From contig OZ038466.1 of NCBI GenBank assembly GCA_964036295.1, positions 25,003,997-25,067,996 of the forward strand: a stretch of DNA of 64,000 nucleotides, written 5' to 3'. Positions within the stretch are counted from its first letter, which is position 1; each line of letters begins with the position of its first letter. This stretch comes from Plumapathes pennacea. Lineage: Eukaryota; Cnidaria; Anthozoa; Antipatharia; Myriopathidae. The translations under genes were made by a program, and so were the position numbers. Under the pieces are notes generated by a model. It did no database searches. It saw only the letters and a list, made by a program, of their open reading frames with translations, and was not told the origin of the DNA. Of this stretch, positions 38,472 to 49,801 are shown piece after piece.

Positions 38472-41400
38472 AAGAGAGGCATTACAAAAGGTTCACTGAT
38501 ATGTTACTTCCACAATCACTGTAACGACTAAGTTAACATCGATTTCGCTCACTTCACGTAAAATACACAACTTCCTTCAGTCGGGTAGATTTTGGCCCTC
38601 TTCAAATTACATTCCATAGTTGACAAGTCACGTGTCACAACCTTGTTGCTGCTCCAAAAAGTATGTTGACGCCAATGATTGGACCAGCACAGCTTGATCA
38701 CAAAATTTAACCAATCAGGAATCCTCTTGACAAATTCAGAAACAAACATCGATTGTTGTCAGGAAAGATAGAACGCGTCTATGGATGTTTAGCAACCAAT
38801 TTACATAGTAATGTCCTCATTTGTTTTGCAAATTGGGTCTGCTTTTTCAGCCGAGAGTCGATTTCAGTTGACGTCTATACGGTGCGAAGTGCTCTGTATT
38901 GCAGTGGCCGACAAGTTATGTATTGTGCTGATCCATCCGAAATGTATTCAAAAAGATGCAAAGAATATTGGTTCCAAAGCTAATATTGACATTGATGGGT
39001 GCAGAACAGAACACTTTACGACATAATCGGTGACAGACTCAAAGTTCAATGACTTTCAGGACAGGATAATTTCATGTGTGTCTTCAATTCTTTGAATTCT
39101 TCCCACTCATAATCAGTACTTATGATCTCTGATCTTATCGCGACTCCGGAAAAACGTGGTCAGCTTATAATATCCTGTTTAGCTGATAGTTCTTTGCGAT
39201 CTCCGCGGGTAACCGAAACACGCAACTGTGAATACACCCGCTTTGGTTGCATAATTTCCAAGCCCACCAAACCACAACAGCTGCCTGCCTGCTACAAGTA
39301 TCCATCGTAGCCCTGAAGTGCTACAATGTAGCTTTATCGATACGCCTGCCCCACTAAAATCTGTTCTTATCGGTCCAAGAATCAGCTTCACTTCTCAAAT
39401 ATATTTTCCTCTGTACTTAGCTAATGCGAGCCGCTGAATTAGAGAAGCCAAAAAAAAAAAACTTTAAACACCTGCTTCAACTTCGCGACGCGTAGGAAAT
39501 CGTGTGGATGTGAGCCGAGTTTTTAAGAAGGAATGAGTACCCAATTTGCAAAATTCCATACAGATATTTATAACCTTGCAGCTATTTTAAGAGAACTTGT
39601 CATTTTTGCCTGCTTCGGTGTCACGATTTTAAGATGGCGGACAGTCGCTAAATCTCGATACAACATTATAAATTGTGCCGTTGGGCAACATGGGGCGCAG
39701 ATCCGGTTGCGTGTACAGCAAACTAAATGTTATGAATTGTGTAGAGTGCCATTTCGATAACACATCAAGCGAGAGCCGATTAAAAACAGGATAAAGGATC
39801 CACTACATTAGCCGTACAACCAATGACTTTGAGTCTTCGGCTTCTGCAAGTAGAAGACTCGATACTACTTTTTTTCGCCCAAACCAATGTTTTAAGCATG
39901 TAAGTTCTTGTCAGTTAGCCAAAAATAATAGTTCTGTTAAAAACCGCTGAGTGCTGCTTGAAGAGTATTAACTGCCAAGCCCAAACTAGAGATTCTCCCA
40001 ACCACTCAAAAGAACGTGCATGTTGGCTTGCCTTTCTTTCTCCAAACTATATCAATCAGTACATTGAAAGAGAAATTAAGGTCGATCACCCTGAGAGTGA
40101 ACAAACTTGGAGGCACGAGCCAACAAAAGCACGTCTGCAAAGGTGTTCGCCTGCCAGTGGATTAGACATAAAATTGTTCGAGCCCTTAATCTGATTGCCG
40201 TTAAATGTCGAACTGAACAGAGATTAGGGAGAGGGGGAATGTAGGTCATGTGAACCGGGATGTGGACTCGATAGAGTCGAAACTCACTCAGACCGTCTCA
40301 AGTTCAAGGACAACCAAATTAGTTTAATATTTGATCTATATTTGCACATTACACACTCAAGCCTGGGTCCTTGTCTTATCTTGACTTGGTGCGTATGTAT
40401 GTATTGTGGTCGTCTGCATGTGCTTGATCAAGGGCCGTCCACAACATCTTCCGGGAAAAACCTTACGCACGAGTTCTGAGGCAGTGCCAAGAGTGGTGAC
40501 CTTTCCAGTCCCTTCAGTTTAGTCTCTTTTTCCTGGTCTTCCTTCAAAACTTGAAATTATAGAGAAGAAGAAAAATAAGAGATGAAAAAAATTCGAGTTT
40601 TCCGCATACTGACGCCTGAGCCATTTTGTGCTTGTTTACGGAAATGACCTTTATCGTCATAGTTTGACATTTTATCAATATTATTCGGGAATGAAAAGTC
40701 AATATAGAGAACACGTACATAAGACAGGAAAATATATTGTTTGCTCCAAATTCCACCCACAGGATTCCATTCCTCTAAGAGTGACAATAATGAAGCTCAC
40801 TGAGTTGTTCTACACACGTACTGTATCGTTTTTAAGTTAGTATCGCATGCAGGGCTGACCTTGCACATGTCTTTTTCTTGATGTATTAAAACAATTCTAT
40901 TTTCACAATTACCATCGAAACTCAATTCCGTAGTTCGTTTCCGGGGCGTCAGTGAACACTTTCAGTTCCTGCCGGGCCCTTACTTATTCTTCAAATATAC
41001 TGTTTCAAATCCTATTGTCCATTCTTTAGTACACTGAGATGGTATATGTGATCTCTTAGCTCCACTCTTCACAAATCTGAGAACAAATTCTGAGAAAAAA
41101 TTGAACGCCTCGACTGAAATTATATTTCCGTGACTTTGTCTAAAAAGCACTTCGATTCAATTACCGACGGACGTAACCGATCAACAAAGATTTTAAATAT
41201 TTAAATATCTCAGAGTTTTGGCGACATCTTCAGCTTATATTTTTACTAAACTCACAGAACCCTGGTAATGTTACTATTTTGTCTTTATGTTGGGAGATGA
41301 TATACTGTGTAAATCTATGACTGCGTCCTAAAGCGTTACTAACTATGTATGGATTTCTAGTAGACAAAAACTGAAGAAAGAAACTTTACAGCCAGTGTCG

Positions 41401-41576
41401 CTGAATCTCTTGTCAACGGTACTCATAAATCAGTATACGGAGAAGATGCCGTAAGTTTTCATGTCAGTGATACTGTTTCTATTATACTGAGTTAGGATAA
41501 TTAGCTTTTGCGGGTGAGCTCCCTAAAAGATGGAAAAATCACAGAAATAATAATTGCAACCAGTTATATCTTTATG
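38472..41576. other. Upstream region of the receptor phosphatase
   Basis: 3.1 kb upstream of the phosphatase start codon. It presumably holds its promoter and any 5' untranslated exon, but no TATA box or initiator could be assigned. An AAGATGGCGG motif (YY1-like) occurs at 39631-39640. The short open frames here have no recognisable product. Confidence 0.45.
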
Positions 41577-42055
41577 TTTGAATAACTGCCTCTTGTGATC
41601 TATGAGAAATGACCAAAATTGGTGTTATAAATCACATTTTTATTTTTCATCAAGCTTTTTTGGTTTCTTTAGGGATTTGTAATTATCTTGGGTTTCTGAC
41701 TCATCTACCACCAGAATTTTTTATTTCAACCACACAACCACAGGAATAAGTAGTGAGTGGGATTTTAACCAAGTAGGAAGGGAGTGTCTCGAACAATGCA
41801 ATTCTTAAGTGCTTGATACTGTTTCCGTCTTCATGCACACCAATATCCTCTTATTTTACCGTTTATCGCGTTTTCAACAGCATTTGGATGTTGTTTTTAA
41901 AAGTTGGAAAAACCAAAGAGAAAAGTTAAAAAATTCAGGTAAACAAAGTATGTTCAGTTGTGTCGTGTTTCATTATAGCGTTAGACATTTTGGAGCCAAA
42001 CATTCTTCGTTCGTGGATAGATCGTAAATTGCAAGGATGTTTGTCCAAATAAAGT
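41577..42055. repeat. Diverged 0.5 kb duplication, left copy
   Basis: Same order of short identities as 47630-48120: GACCAAAATTGG, TTTCATCAAGCTTTTT, GGTTTCTTT, TTGTAATTATCTTG, GACTCATCTACCACCAG, ATTGGAGCC-type and GTCCAAAT. Both copies have the same orientation, about 6 kb apart. Confidence 0.6.
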
Positions 42056-42716
42056 GTCGAGAGCCCTCAGGATCAAAAAGATAATCTCCCACTAGTCTGA
42101 TGTACAGTGCCTTTTGAAAACATAAATAAATAAAATGGTTCAGTCACGTTACTTTTGAAGCGAGAAGGACGTTTGACCAAACATCTACAATTTTCCTTTC
42201 CCTAATCTGCACGTCAGACTTAGCTAAAAAAGGGACCTTTTTCATCGCAGGGTATTGGCTCGTTAAGAAAAAAAAAAGAAAAACTACGGATCGTTCATCA
42301 ATAACTAAAAGTCCGATTCTACCGGTGAGAAGATTCCACGAGGCCGAATTACGTGTTCCACTGGAATATTTTTAATTTCCTAGTAAACTGTATAACATGC
42401 AATCGTGCACGAAGTTTGTCTCGCCGGGTCACGAGGTTAATCTCGATCTTCAGGTTTTCCGCATCCGCACTGCCATTCATAACATCCAAGATGGCGGCGC
42501 CCGGGAAATCCAAATGAATTTTTTTTGGCCACTATTGATTGGAACATGTATAACAAATACTATAGGTAACGTGACCCAAGCAACCACGTTAATGAAAGTT
42601 TGTTTTTGAGTACCGTATAAAATGGAAAGAGCTTAAAAAATATCCGCTGTAGATTTGCAAAACAGTCAGTGATAGAACAACGTGATGCAAAAATCAATCA
42701 ATCAATCATAACAACA

Positions 42717-43125
42717 CTAGAAGGGATGCACCAAAATGACCGTTCATTTCTGAATACAGCAAAAAATATGCGCATTCAGTAATGAGATACAAACTTGCTT
42801 AAATTACAAAAACTACAACACCAAGAAGGCTGCGCAGAAGAAACCTAGTTCGTCCAAAGTGCGTATTTGCCGTAAGCGAAGTATCCCCCCTCCCCCCCCC
42901 CCCCCCCCCCCCCAAAAAAAAATAAGGATTATGTGCTGAGCTCAAGACGTGCCAAGCCTGCAGCATCATATTATTCGCACGCATCATCTTAGTATATACG
43001 GGCGGGCTTTTAATTGGGCTACCTCGATTGCTTAGTTCATAATGATCGCAAGATCGTTTTATGTAGCGACTTCCTGCTCGTGTGACCAGCAGAAATGAAC
43101 GGTCGTTTTGGTGCATCCCTTCTAG
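42717..43125. mobile_element. Foldback element with 36-bp TIRs at the head of the tandem array
   Basis: The left end is CTAGAAGGGATGCACCAAAA followed by TGACCGTTCATTTCTG. The right end (43090-43125) is its reverse complement with one mismatch over 36 bases. The interior contains a C22 run (42892-42913) and no coding frame. It is immediately followed by tandem derivatives of the same termini. Confidence 0.85.
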
Positions 43126-45190
43126 TGCATACCACAATCTCTGTAAGTACTAGAAGGGATGCATCAAACTGACCGTCATTTTAGTCAGCCGTAAAGTATA
43201 GCTGGATCACCTCAAAAATTTAAAATTCACTCAGTACTGATCGTGAATTTTGCCTCTCCGTCACTGACATACTGTCTTTACTGATTTTGACTTGCATTCT
43301 AATTCAACTCCCATTATCGTGCAAGTCCTATGAGATAGGGTCGTTTTGGTGCATCCCTTCTAGTGCACACCACGATCCCTGTAAATACTAGAAGAGATGC
43401 ATCAAACTGACCATCATTTTAATTAGATTTGTTTCTCCGTCACTCATACAGTTTCTATTCGTACTGACTTGCATTTTAATTTAACTTCCTCGATCATGTA
43501 AGTCCTATGAGATAGGGTCATTTTGGTGCATCCCTTCTAGTGCATGCCACGATCCCTGTAAGGGATGCATCAAACTGACCGTCATTTCAATCAGGTTTGT
43601 TTCTCCGTCCCTCGTACAATTTTCATTTGTGACTTGCATTTTAATTCAATTCCCTTGGTCGTTTGAGTCCTATGACATAGGGTCATTTTGGTGCATCCCT
43701 TCAAGTGCATACCAAGATCTCTGTAAGTACTAGAAGGGATGCATCAGACTGACCGTCACTTTAATCAGCCGTAAAGTATAACCGGATCACCTCAAAACTT
43801 TGAAAATCACTCAGTACTGATCGTCAATTTTCCTCTCCGTCACTGACATACTGTCTTTACTGTTTTTGACTTACATTCTAATTCAACTCCCATTATCGTA
43901 TGAGTCCCAAGAGATGGGGTCGTTTTGGTGCATCCCTTCCAGTGCATACCACGATCTCTGTAAGTACTAGAAGGGATGCATCAAACTGACCGTCAATTTA
44001 ATCAGCCGTAAACATAGCGAAATCAGCTCAAAAAATTGAAATTCGCTCAGTAATGATCATCAATTTGCTGCTCCGTCAGTCATAGTTTTTACGCTTCTTG
44101 ACTTGCATTTTAATTCACCTCCCTTGATTGTGTAAGTGCTATGAGATAAGTTCTAGTGCATACCACGATCTCTGTAAGTATTAGAAGGGATGCATCAAAC
44201 TGACCGTCCAGTTTTAATCAGCCGTAAAGTATAGCCGGATCACCTCAAAAATTTGAAATTCACTCAGTACTGATCATCAATTTGCTGATCCGTCTCATGG
44301 TTTTTACTCTTCTTGACTTGCATTTTAATTTAACTCCCTTGATCGTGTAAGTGTTATGAGATAGGGTCATTTTGGTGCATCCCTTCTAGTGCATACGACG
44401 ATCTTTATAAATACTAAAAGAGATGCATCAAACTGACCGTCCTTTTAATTAGATTTGTTTTTCCGTCACTCATACAGTTTTTGTTTTTACTGACTTGCAT
44501 TTTAATTCATTTCCCTTGGTCGTGTGAGTCCTATGAGATAGGGTCATTTTGGTGCATCCCTTCTAGTGCGTACCACGATCTCTGTAAGTACTAGAAGGGA
44601 TGCATCAAACCGACCATTTTAATTAGATTTGTTTCTCCGTCACTCGCACCGTTTCTTTCTTATTGACTTGAATTTTAATTCATTTCCCTTGGTCGTGTAA
44701 GTCCTATAAGATAGGATCATTTTGGTGCATCCCTTCTAGTGCATACGACGATCTTTGTAAGTACTAGAAGGGATGCATCAAACTGACCGTTACTTAATCA
44801 GCCGTAAAGTATAGCCGGATCACCTCAAAAATTTGAAATTCACTCATTAATTATTGTTAATTTGCCTCTCCCTCACTGACATACTGTCTTTACTCTTTTT
44901 GACCTGTATTTTAATTCAACTCCCTTGATCGTGTAAGTCCTGAGAGATAGGGTCATTTTGGTGCATCCCTTCAAGTGCATAACACGATCTCTGTAAGTAC
45001 TAGAAGGGATGCATCAGACTGACCGTCACTTTAATCAGCCGTAACTATAACGAAATCACCTCAAAAAATTGAAATTCGATCATTAATTTGCTGCTTTGTC
45101 ACTCATAGGTTTCTTCTTGACTTGCATTGTAATTCAACTTTGATCGTGTAAGTGCTATGAGATAGGGTCATTTTGGTGCATCCCTTCTAG
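42717..45190. repeat. Tandem array of foldback (TIR) units
   Basis: About 11 units in tandem. Each starts (C)TAGAAGGGATGCATCAAAC plus TGACCGTC and ends GGGTCATTTTGGTGCATCCC plus TTCTAG, so each unit is itself an inverted repeat. Units are joined by a linker resembling TGCATACCACGATCTCTGTA. Unit starts lie near 43151, 43390, 43563, 43733, 43971, 44185, 44411, 44593, 44766 and 45001. Two size classes are seen, about 170-180 bp and about 215-240 bp, differing by a segment that begins CAGCCGTAAAGTATAGCCGG. The right terminus near 44155 is truncated. Confidence 0.88.
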
Positions 45191-45631
45191 TGCATGCACT
45201 GGTTGCTGCGAGTTCGCCCCTCTATTTGCACTTAGTCCAATAGAGGACGGTTTCGTAGTCTCCTGGATTGATCAACTGTCACCAAAACTGAGTATCAGAT
45301 TTTGCACTTTTAATGCGTCCTTCGCTATGAACACAATCACTGTCCGAAAGAAGAGGCGTAAATTAGGCCCGCGAAAGAGGTCACTTTAGTATATCCTCTG
45401 ATACGGGCAAGGCCCACAAACTTCGGCTTGACACTTCATACAATAGGGGCTATGCAATTTCTTCAAGTGTTTCTGGATACTAGACTCTTCTTTTTTCTTT
45501 CCTTTTTTGTACGGCCACACCCTGGGACAGAGAAAACAAAAGATAATTCGAGAGTAAAACATGTCAGATTCCTTCCGAGCTAAGAGCTAAGTCCGGGAGT
45601 TAAGTGGACGATAATCTCGTATCTTCAACAG

Positions 45632-45731
45632 GATTTGGAAGAAGAGTCAGCTTATAGTGCAAGGCGGAGGCAGATCAGTATTCCGATGGAGTTTTATTCA
45701 GCTGAGGAGGCCACCCCAAGGTCTAACGAAG
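45632..45731 (+). CDS. Orphan exon-like segment
   Basis: 100 nt between a good acceptor (TATCTTCAACAG) and a possible donor (GAAG/GTTAAG). It is open throughout in phase 0 and encodes DLEEESAYSARRRQISIPME and then FYSAEEATPRSNE. The composition looks coding, but no compatible neighbouring exon was found. It could be an exon of an unrecognised or decayed gene, or chance. Confidence 0.25.
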
Positions 45732-47629
45732 GTTAAGTTCTAAATTAACTAAGTCCTCGTCCTCTCTTGATGAAAGTCCAATGCTCGAAAGGACGGCCAA
45801 TACGCACGCCTTTTAGCTGTTCAGCATATCCACATAATCGAAATAGTTTACGTTCGGTTCGTAATCTCTCTGTGCTTTCAATGCCGACTAGCATTCCATT
45901 CCTTCAGATACCAGAGCTGCTTTAGCACGATAAAGCTATAATCCACCTTTAGAACTTTACCGACTCGGCTCTTGGCCAACTGACAACTACGGTCTTGGTA
46001 TTAAACTAAACTAAAATAACTTGTTTTTATAGCTGCTAAATCATAGCCGAAGCCGGAAGGAATTTTATTAAAAAAACTTTTCTTGAGATCCCAAGAAGAT
46101 AAGCAAAGATTACCTGCTTGAACTGGATCCAGTAGTTCCGTCAGCACTTGAATTCAAGTGAAGGTCAACTTTGCCCTCGTGCCATTGGGGCTGAACTCCA
46201 CCGCTCTGCACTTCAACGCCGTGACACAGCTGCCGCCGTTTAAATGTACTCTTTATATGCAAGTGGTTCTATATACACCAAAAAGTTAAATTTGACAGTG
46301 AGGAGTTTTTTGCCGGATCGAGTTAAAGGATTATAATTACTATTGCTTTACAAATCCTCGTCCCTCGTCTTACAACGCCAGTACAGTTATAATAAAAGCT
46401 CGAATGAAAGCTGGGGCGCTAATTTAACCATTGGCCACCTGTAAATAGCAGCTGGGCAAACGGCGACTCGTATTTATTTGACAGATTTTCAGAAGGGTTT
46501 ACGTTATCGGAATTAGGGTCCTTTTTGTAAGCAAGGACTGGGAAGAAGGAGGGCGGGGGAGTTTATTGGAAATAGAGGCGCTTACATGAAAAACAATGAA
46601 GCTGCTTATTAAATGCTGGGCACTAATTTGAACTGTAACTGATCTCTTGCAAATAGACACAATCATCCGTTTTGTATCTTCGCCATTTGTAGCTCGGGAG
46701 ACGTGCTAAAACAAATTTGGGCGGCTATGTAATAAACCCTGTCACTCGACCGGGTCTGTTCATCATCCATTACACTTTCCGTTTCTATACGTACATCAGT
46801 AAGTTCATGACATCATATCAAGCTTGAGCTCGAAAGCCGGGCTCGAAAGTTACTGGAGAATCATCATCTCAAATGCTAGACAATGCTTCCAGTGGGGTTT
46901 CCATCTCGAAATTAATCTGAAAATTGAAACTAAAAAAAAAAAAAAAAAAAAAAAAAAAAGACGAACTCGCAACAGCAGCAGTATGAAAGTTTATTTGGCT
47001 GTTTAATGTCAGAAAAATTGTCCGGGGGCCGGAAGAATGTTCCTCGTGTATGCACGGGATCAGTATACGGGGCAGGCGAAGGTCAAGTGGATCTGTGTTA
47101 CGTTAAAACTGTTACTCCGATTGTTGACTCACTGCCCACATACCATATCGGAGTGGAAGTCACGAAGTGGGAGCATATTAGCAGGCGTTGGGTGGACCTT
47201 TGAAACTATTGAATATACCAATGTGTAGAATCTGTTATGAAAAATTGCTGAGGAAATCTGACAAGAGAGTGAAGAGTGCAATCATCTGCCGGAATTTGTG
47301 ACGTTTTGCACAGTTTATCTCGATCCTTCTGTTTTTCGTTTTCGATGTGAAAAGTCAAAGAGCACTTTAAAGTGTGTCAACGGAAATCTTCTTAAATAAT
47401 CAAGAAAGATCTCTATAGTTTTCCTGTTTTCGCCCAAAGCCTTGCGAAAGCAGCTGTCCGATCACTCTTTATATAAAGACTGTTAATAAACAAAATGTAG
47501 TATCTACCAGGTTGGCAAAATAAATCTCATGAGCTCACCAGGAGATCCGCATAAGATTAAAGTGGACACTATTTTCATAAATAAAGGGCACACCAGATAA
47601 AATATTGTATCAGTTAAATTCTTAAATTT
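45732..47629. other. Intergenic, no gene seen
   Basis: No supported coding sequence. It contains an A28 run at 46932-46959 preceded by AAATTGAAACT, which could be the tail of a retroposed sequence. No parental gene was recognised upstream of it. Confidence 0.5.
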
Positions 47630-48120
47630 GAATAACTCATTTATTAAAATCTGCGAGGTGAGTTGATTTGACCAAAATTGGCGTCAGAAAGCAAATTTTG
47701 TTATCATTTTTGATCAGGCTTTCTGGTTTCTTTTTAGCTTTTGTAATTACCTTGAGTTTTGACTCGTCCGCCATCAGGATTATTTACTTCGACCACAAAT
47801 CCACAAGAATGTGTAATAAAAAACGACTTAAACTAACTGGAAGACCCCCACTTGGAAAATGCACGTTTCGTTTGTCTGCCCAGATCCAAATTGATGTGGT
47901 CTTTTTCTTTTTTGTTTGCCGATGGAATTTTCAAGATCAAGGTAAAAGTAGCCAAGATTTGTTTCAATTCAGACAAATATATTAAAAGTCATAATTTGTC
48001 TACCTGATTAACGTGTTTATATTAATTTAGTGGCGAAGACATATTGGAGCCGAATTCAGCCATATATACCTCGTGGGGTGATCGTAAACAGCATATTTAA
48101 AAAGCATTCGTCCAAATGAA
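47630..48120. repeat. Diverged 0.5 kb duplication, right copy
   Basis: Partner of 41577-42055. Shared landmarks are GACCAAAATTGG, TTTGATCAGGCTTTCTGGTT, TTTGTAATTACCTTGAG, GACTCGTCCGCCATCAGGAT, ATTGGAGCCGAATTC and CGTCCAAATGAAGTG. The two copies bracket the foldback array and the orphan exon. Confidence 0.6.
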
Positions 48121-49591
48121 GTGAGTACTAAAGAGACGCGAAAACACACACTCGCCGGTTTTTGCGTAGCAAGCTTTTTACGGACACCAGCCAGCAGCAA
48201 TTAACGCCACCGGGTTATAGTTACTCGACTGACTAAAGCTCTTTACATACACACATAAGGATAATCATTGCAGCCGTTTGTTTTGGCCTTGTTATAAGCA
48301 CGTCGGGTTTCCTGTGATACTAAAACTTGCTCTATAAGTACGTTGAACGCGGACCAAGGCTGCATAAATATTTTTCTGTTCAATTAATCTTGATCAGTAA
48401 CGGCTGGGCTGCGTTATCAGAACAAGGACCGCTGGACCCCACCCGCTTCTCAGCATAAAAAGAAAAGGTTTTCCACTTTCGAGAGACATGCAGAAGTCTG
48501 ACTGATGCTACAGAATTAGAGCTCCCCGATCTGCGCACAGAAAAACAAACAAACAACTTTTTAAACGGAAGAAGATATATACTGTGCTATAGTTTCTCTG
48601 TCCGGCTGAAATGTTGATTTGACATGAAAACGGTTATATAACTTTAATAGCAACAAATCACCGGCTGAACATAATCTACAAGCGCACTTGTCCAAAATTG
48701 AGGGCTGCGAATCATCTGACCATAAACTGCCCAAACTGACCATAAGCTAAACATAACTAATCCCTAAAGCCAAATGAAAGCAAATCCTAAGTGACTTTTG
48801 GATTAAACTGCTTGTATTAAACAGATTGTTTTTGACAATCCGGAGTTCAAATGTTCTACACCGGCGGTCTTCGCAAAACTTTTCCTTATGTTTGGTTTGC
48901 GTTGAGAAGGATTGTGTCGAAAACGCCTCGATGTCAGCGGGAGCCGATTTTATCACTCTCACAATCAGTCACTTTTATATTAGGAAAAATGCGAACATAA
49001 TTATGTGACTATTAGTTGCCGAGAGTCGAGGCGTCCAAGTCTGAATTTTAGTGAACCAGCCGACTGGAGGTTGCGGTACAGTGTTCGCTCACTCTTCAGT
49101 ACACCGGACACGGGCATTTTCACACTTTCTATTATACATAAACCTTAAACCCTCATAATGAAGTAGGCTTTGTGAATTATCACGCCGGCTTCCCTGGAGT
49201 AAAATCTTTTTAATAAGCTGACTCGTATTAAACGATTAGCTGGGATTTTATACCTGTAAAACACGCAATATATTAATAAAAGGTTCTTTAATTTTCTGTT
49301 TTTCTTTCGTTACCTTAGTGTATTTTATCTCCCTCTAAACATCTCCGAGTAAACATCTACAAGTCTGACCAACGCCTTTCACGAAGCTTCGATGACGTTA
49401 TGGCTTTTTCGAACGCCATCAACTAATAAATTGCCTTTGTTGTTATCACCAAGCGATGATTTAAATAAGCTCTTCTTCTGCAGTTTTAGTTTTTAATTTG
49501 AGATCCCGATCGGCCAACTAAAGCTCTTAAAATTCACCGATTTTCGGTGTTTGTTTTTGGCGGTAAATAGAAACGCCCGAGATAAAGCAGC
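48121..49591. other. Intergenic upstream of the Ig/FN3 gene
   Basis: No supported gene. Only short frames without family resemblance are present, and the sequence is AT-rich. It presumably includes distal control sequence for the Ig/FN3 gene. Confidence 0.5.
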
Positions 49592-49616
49592 GTCACGTGA
49601 CATCGAAATATAAATA
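49592..49616 (+). promoter_or_regulatory. Candidate TATA promoter with E-box
   Basis: GTCACGTGAC (palindromic CACGTG E-box) at 49592-49601 is followed by TATAAATA at 49609-49616. The TATA lies about 190 bp upstream of the Ig/FN3 start codon at 49802, which leaves room for a transcription start near 49640. Motif match only. Confidence 0.4.
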
Positions 49617-49801
49617 AATCACTCGCGACGCAAACAGAACAGGACAAAAGGTGCGTAGACATGTTCGGGCGAGCATGAAGTTGAGCGCGCTTGCAAAGCG
49701 ACCGTTGAGCTACTGAGCTTTCAAAAGTGAAATATCGAAATCGGTTGCGAGCTTGAGCCGGAGCTTGAGCGACGGTTTTCTCTCAGCTGGACGCTGTCAT
49801 T

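Noticed and set aside
42717-45190. CRISPR-like regular repeat array
   Set aside because: Repeats are inverted-repeat termini about 170-240 bp apart with homologous interiors, in a eukaryotic genome. This is a transposon-derived satellite.
46932-46959. A28 tract as proof of a processed pseudogene
   Set aside because: No recognisable parental coding sequence upstream and no clear target-site duplication, so a simple homopolymer is as likely.
41577-48120. Intact LTR retrotransposon between the direct repeats
   Set aside because: No gag, protease, reverse transcriptase or integrase frames lie between them, and the repeats are strongly diverged.
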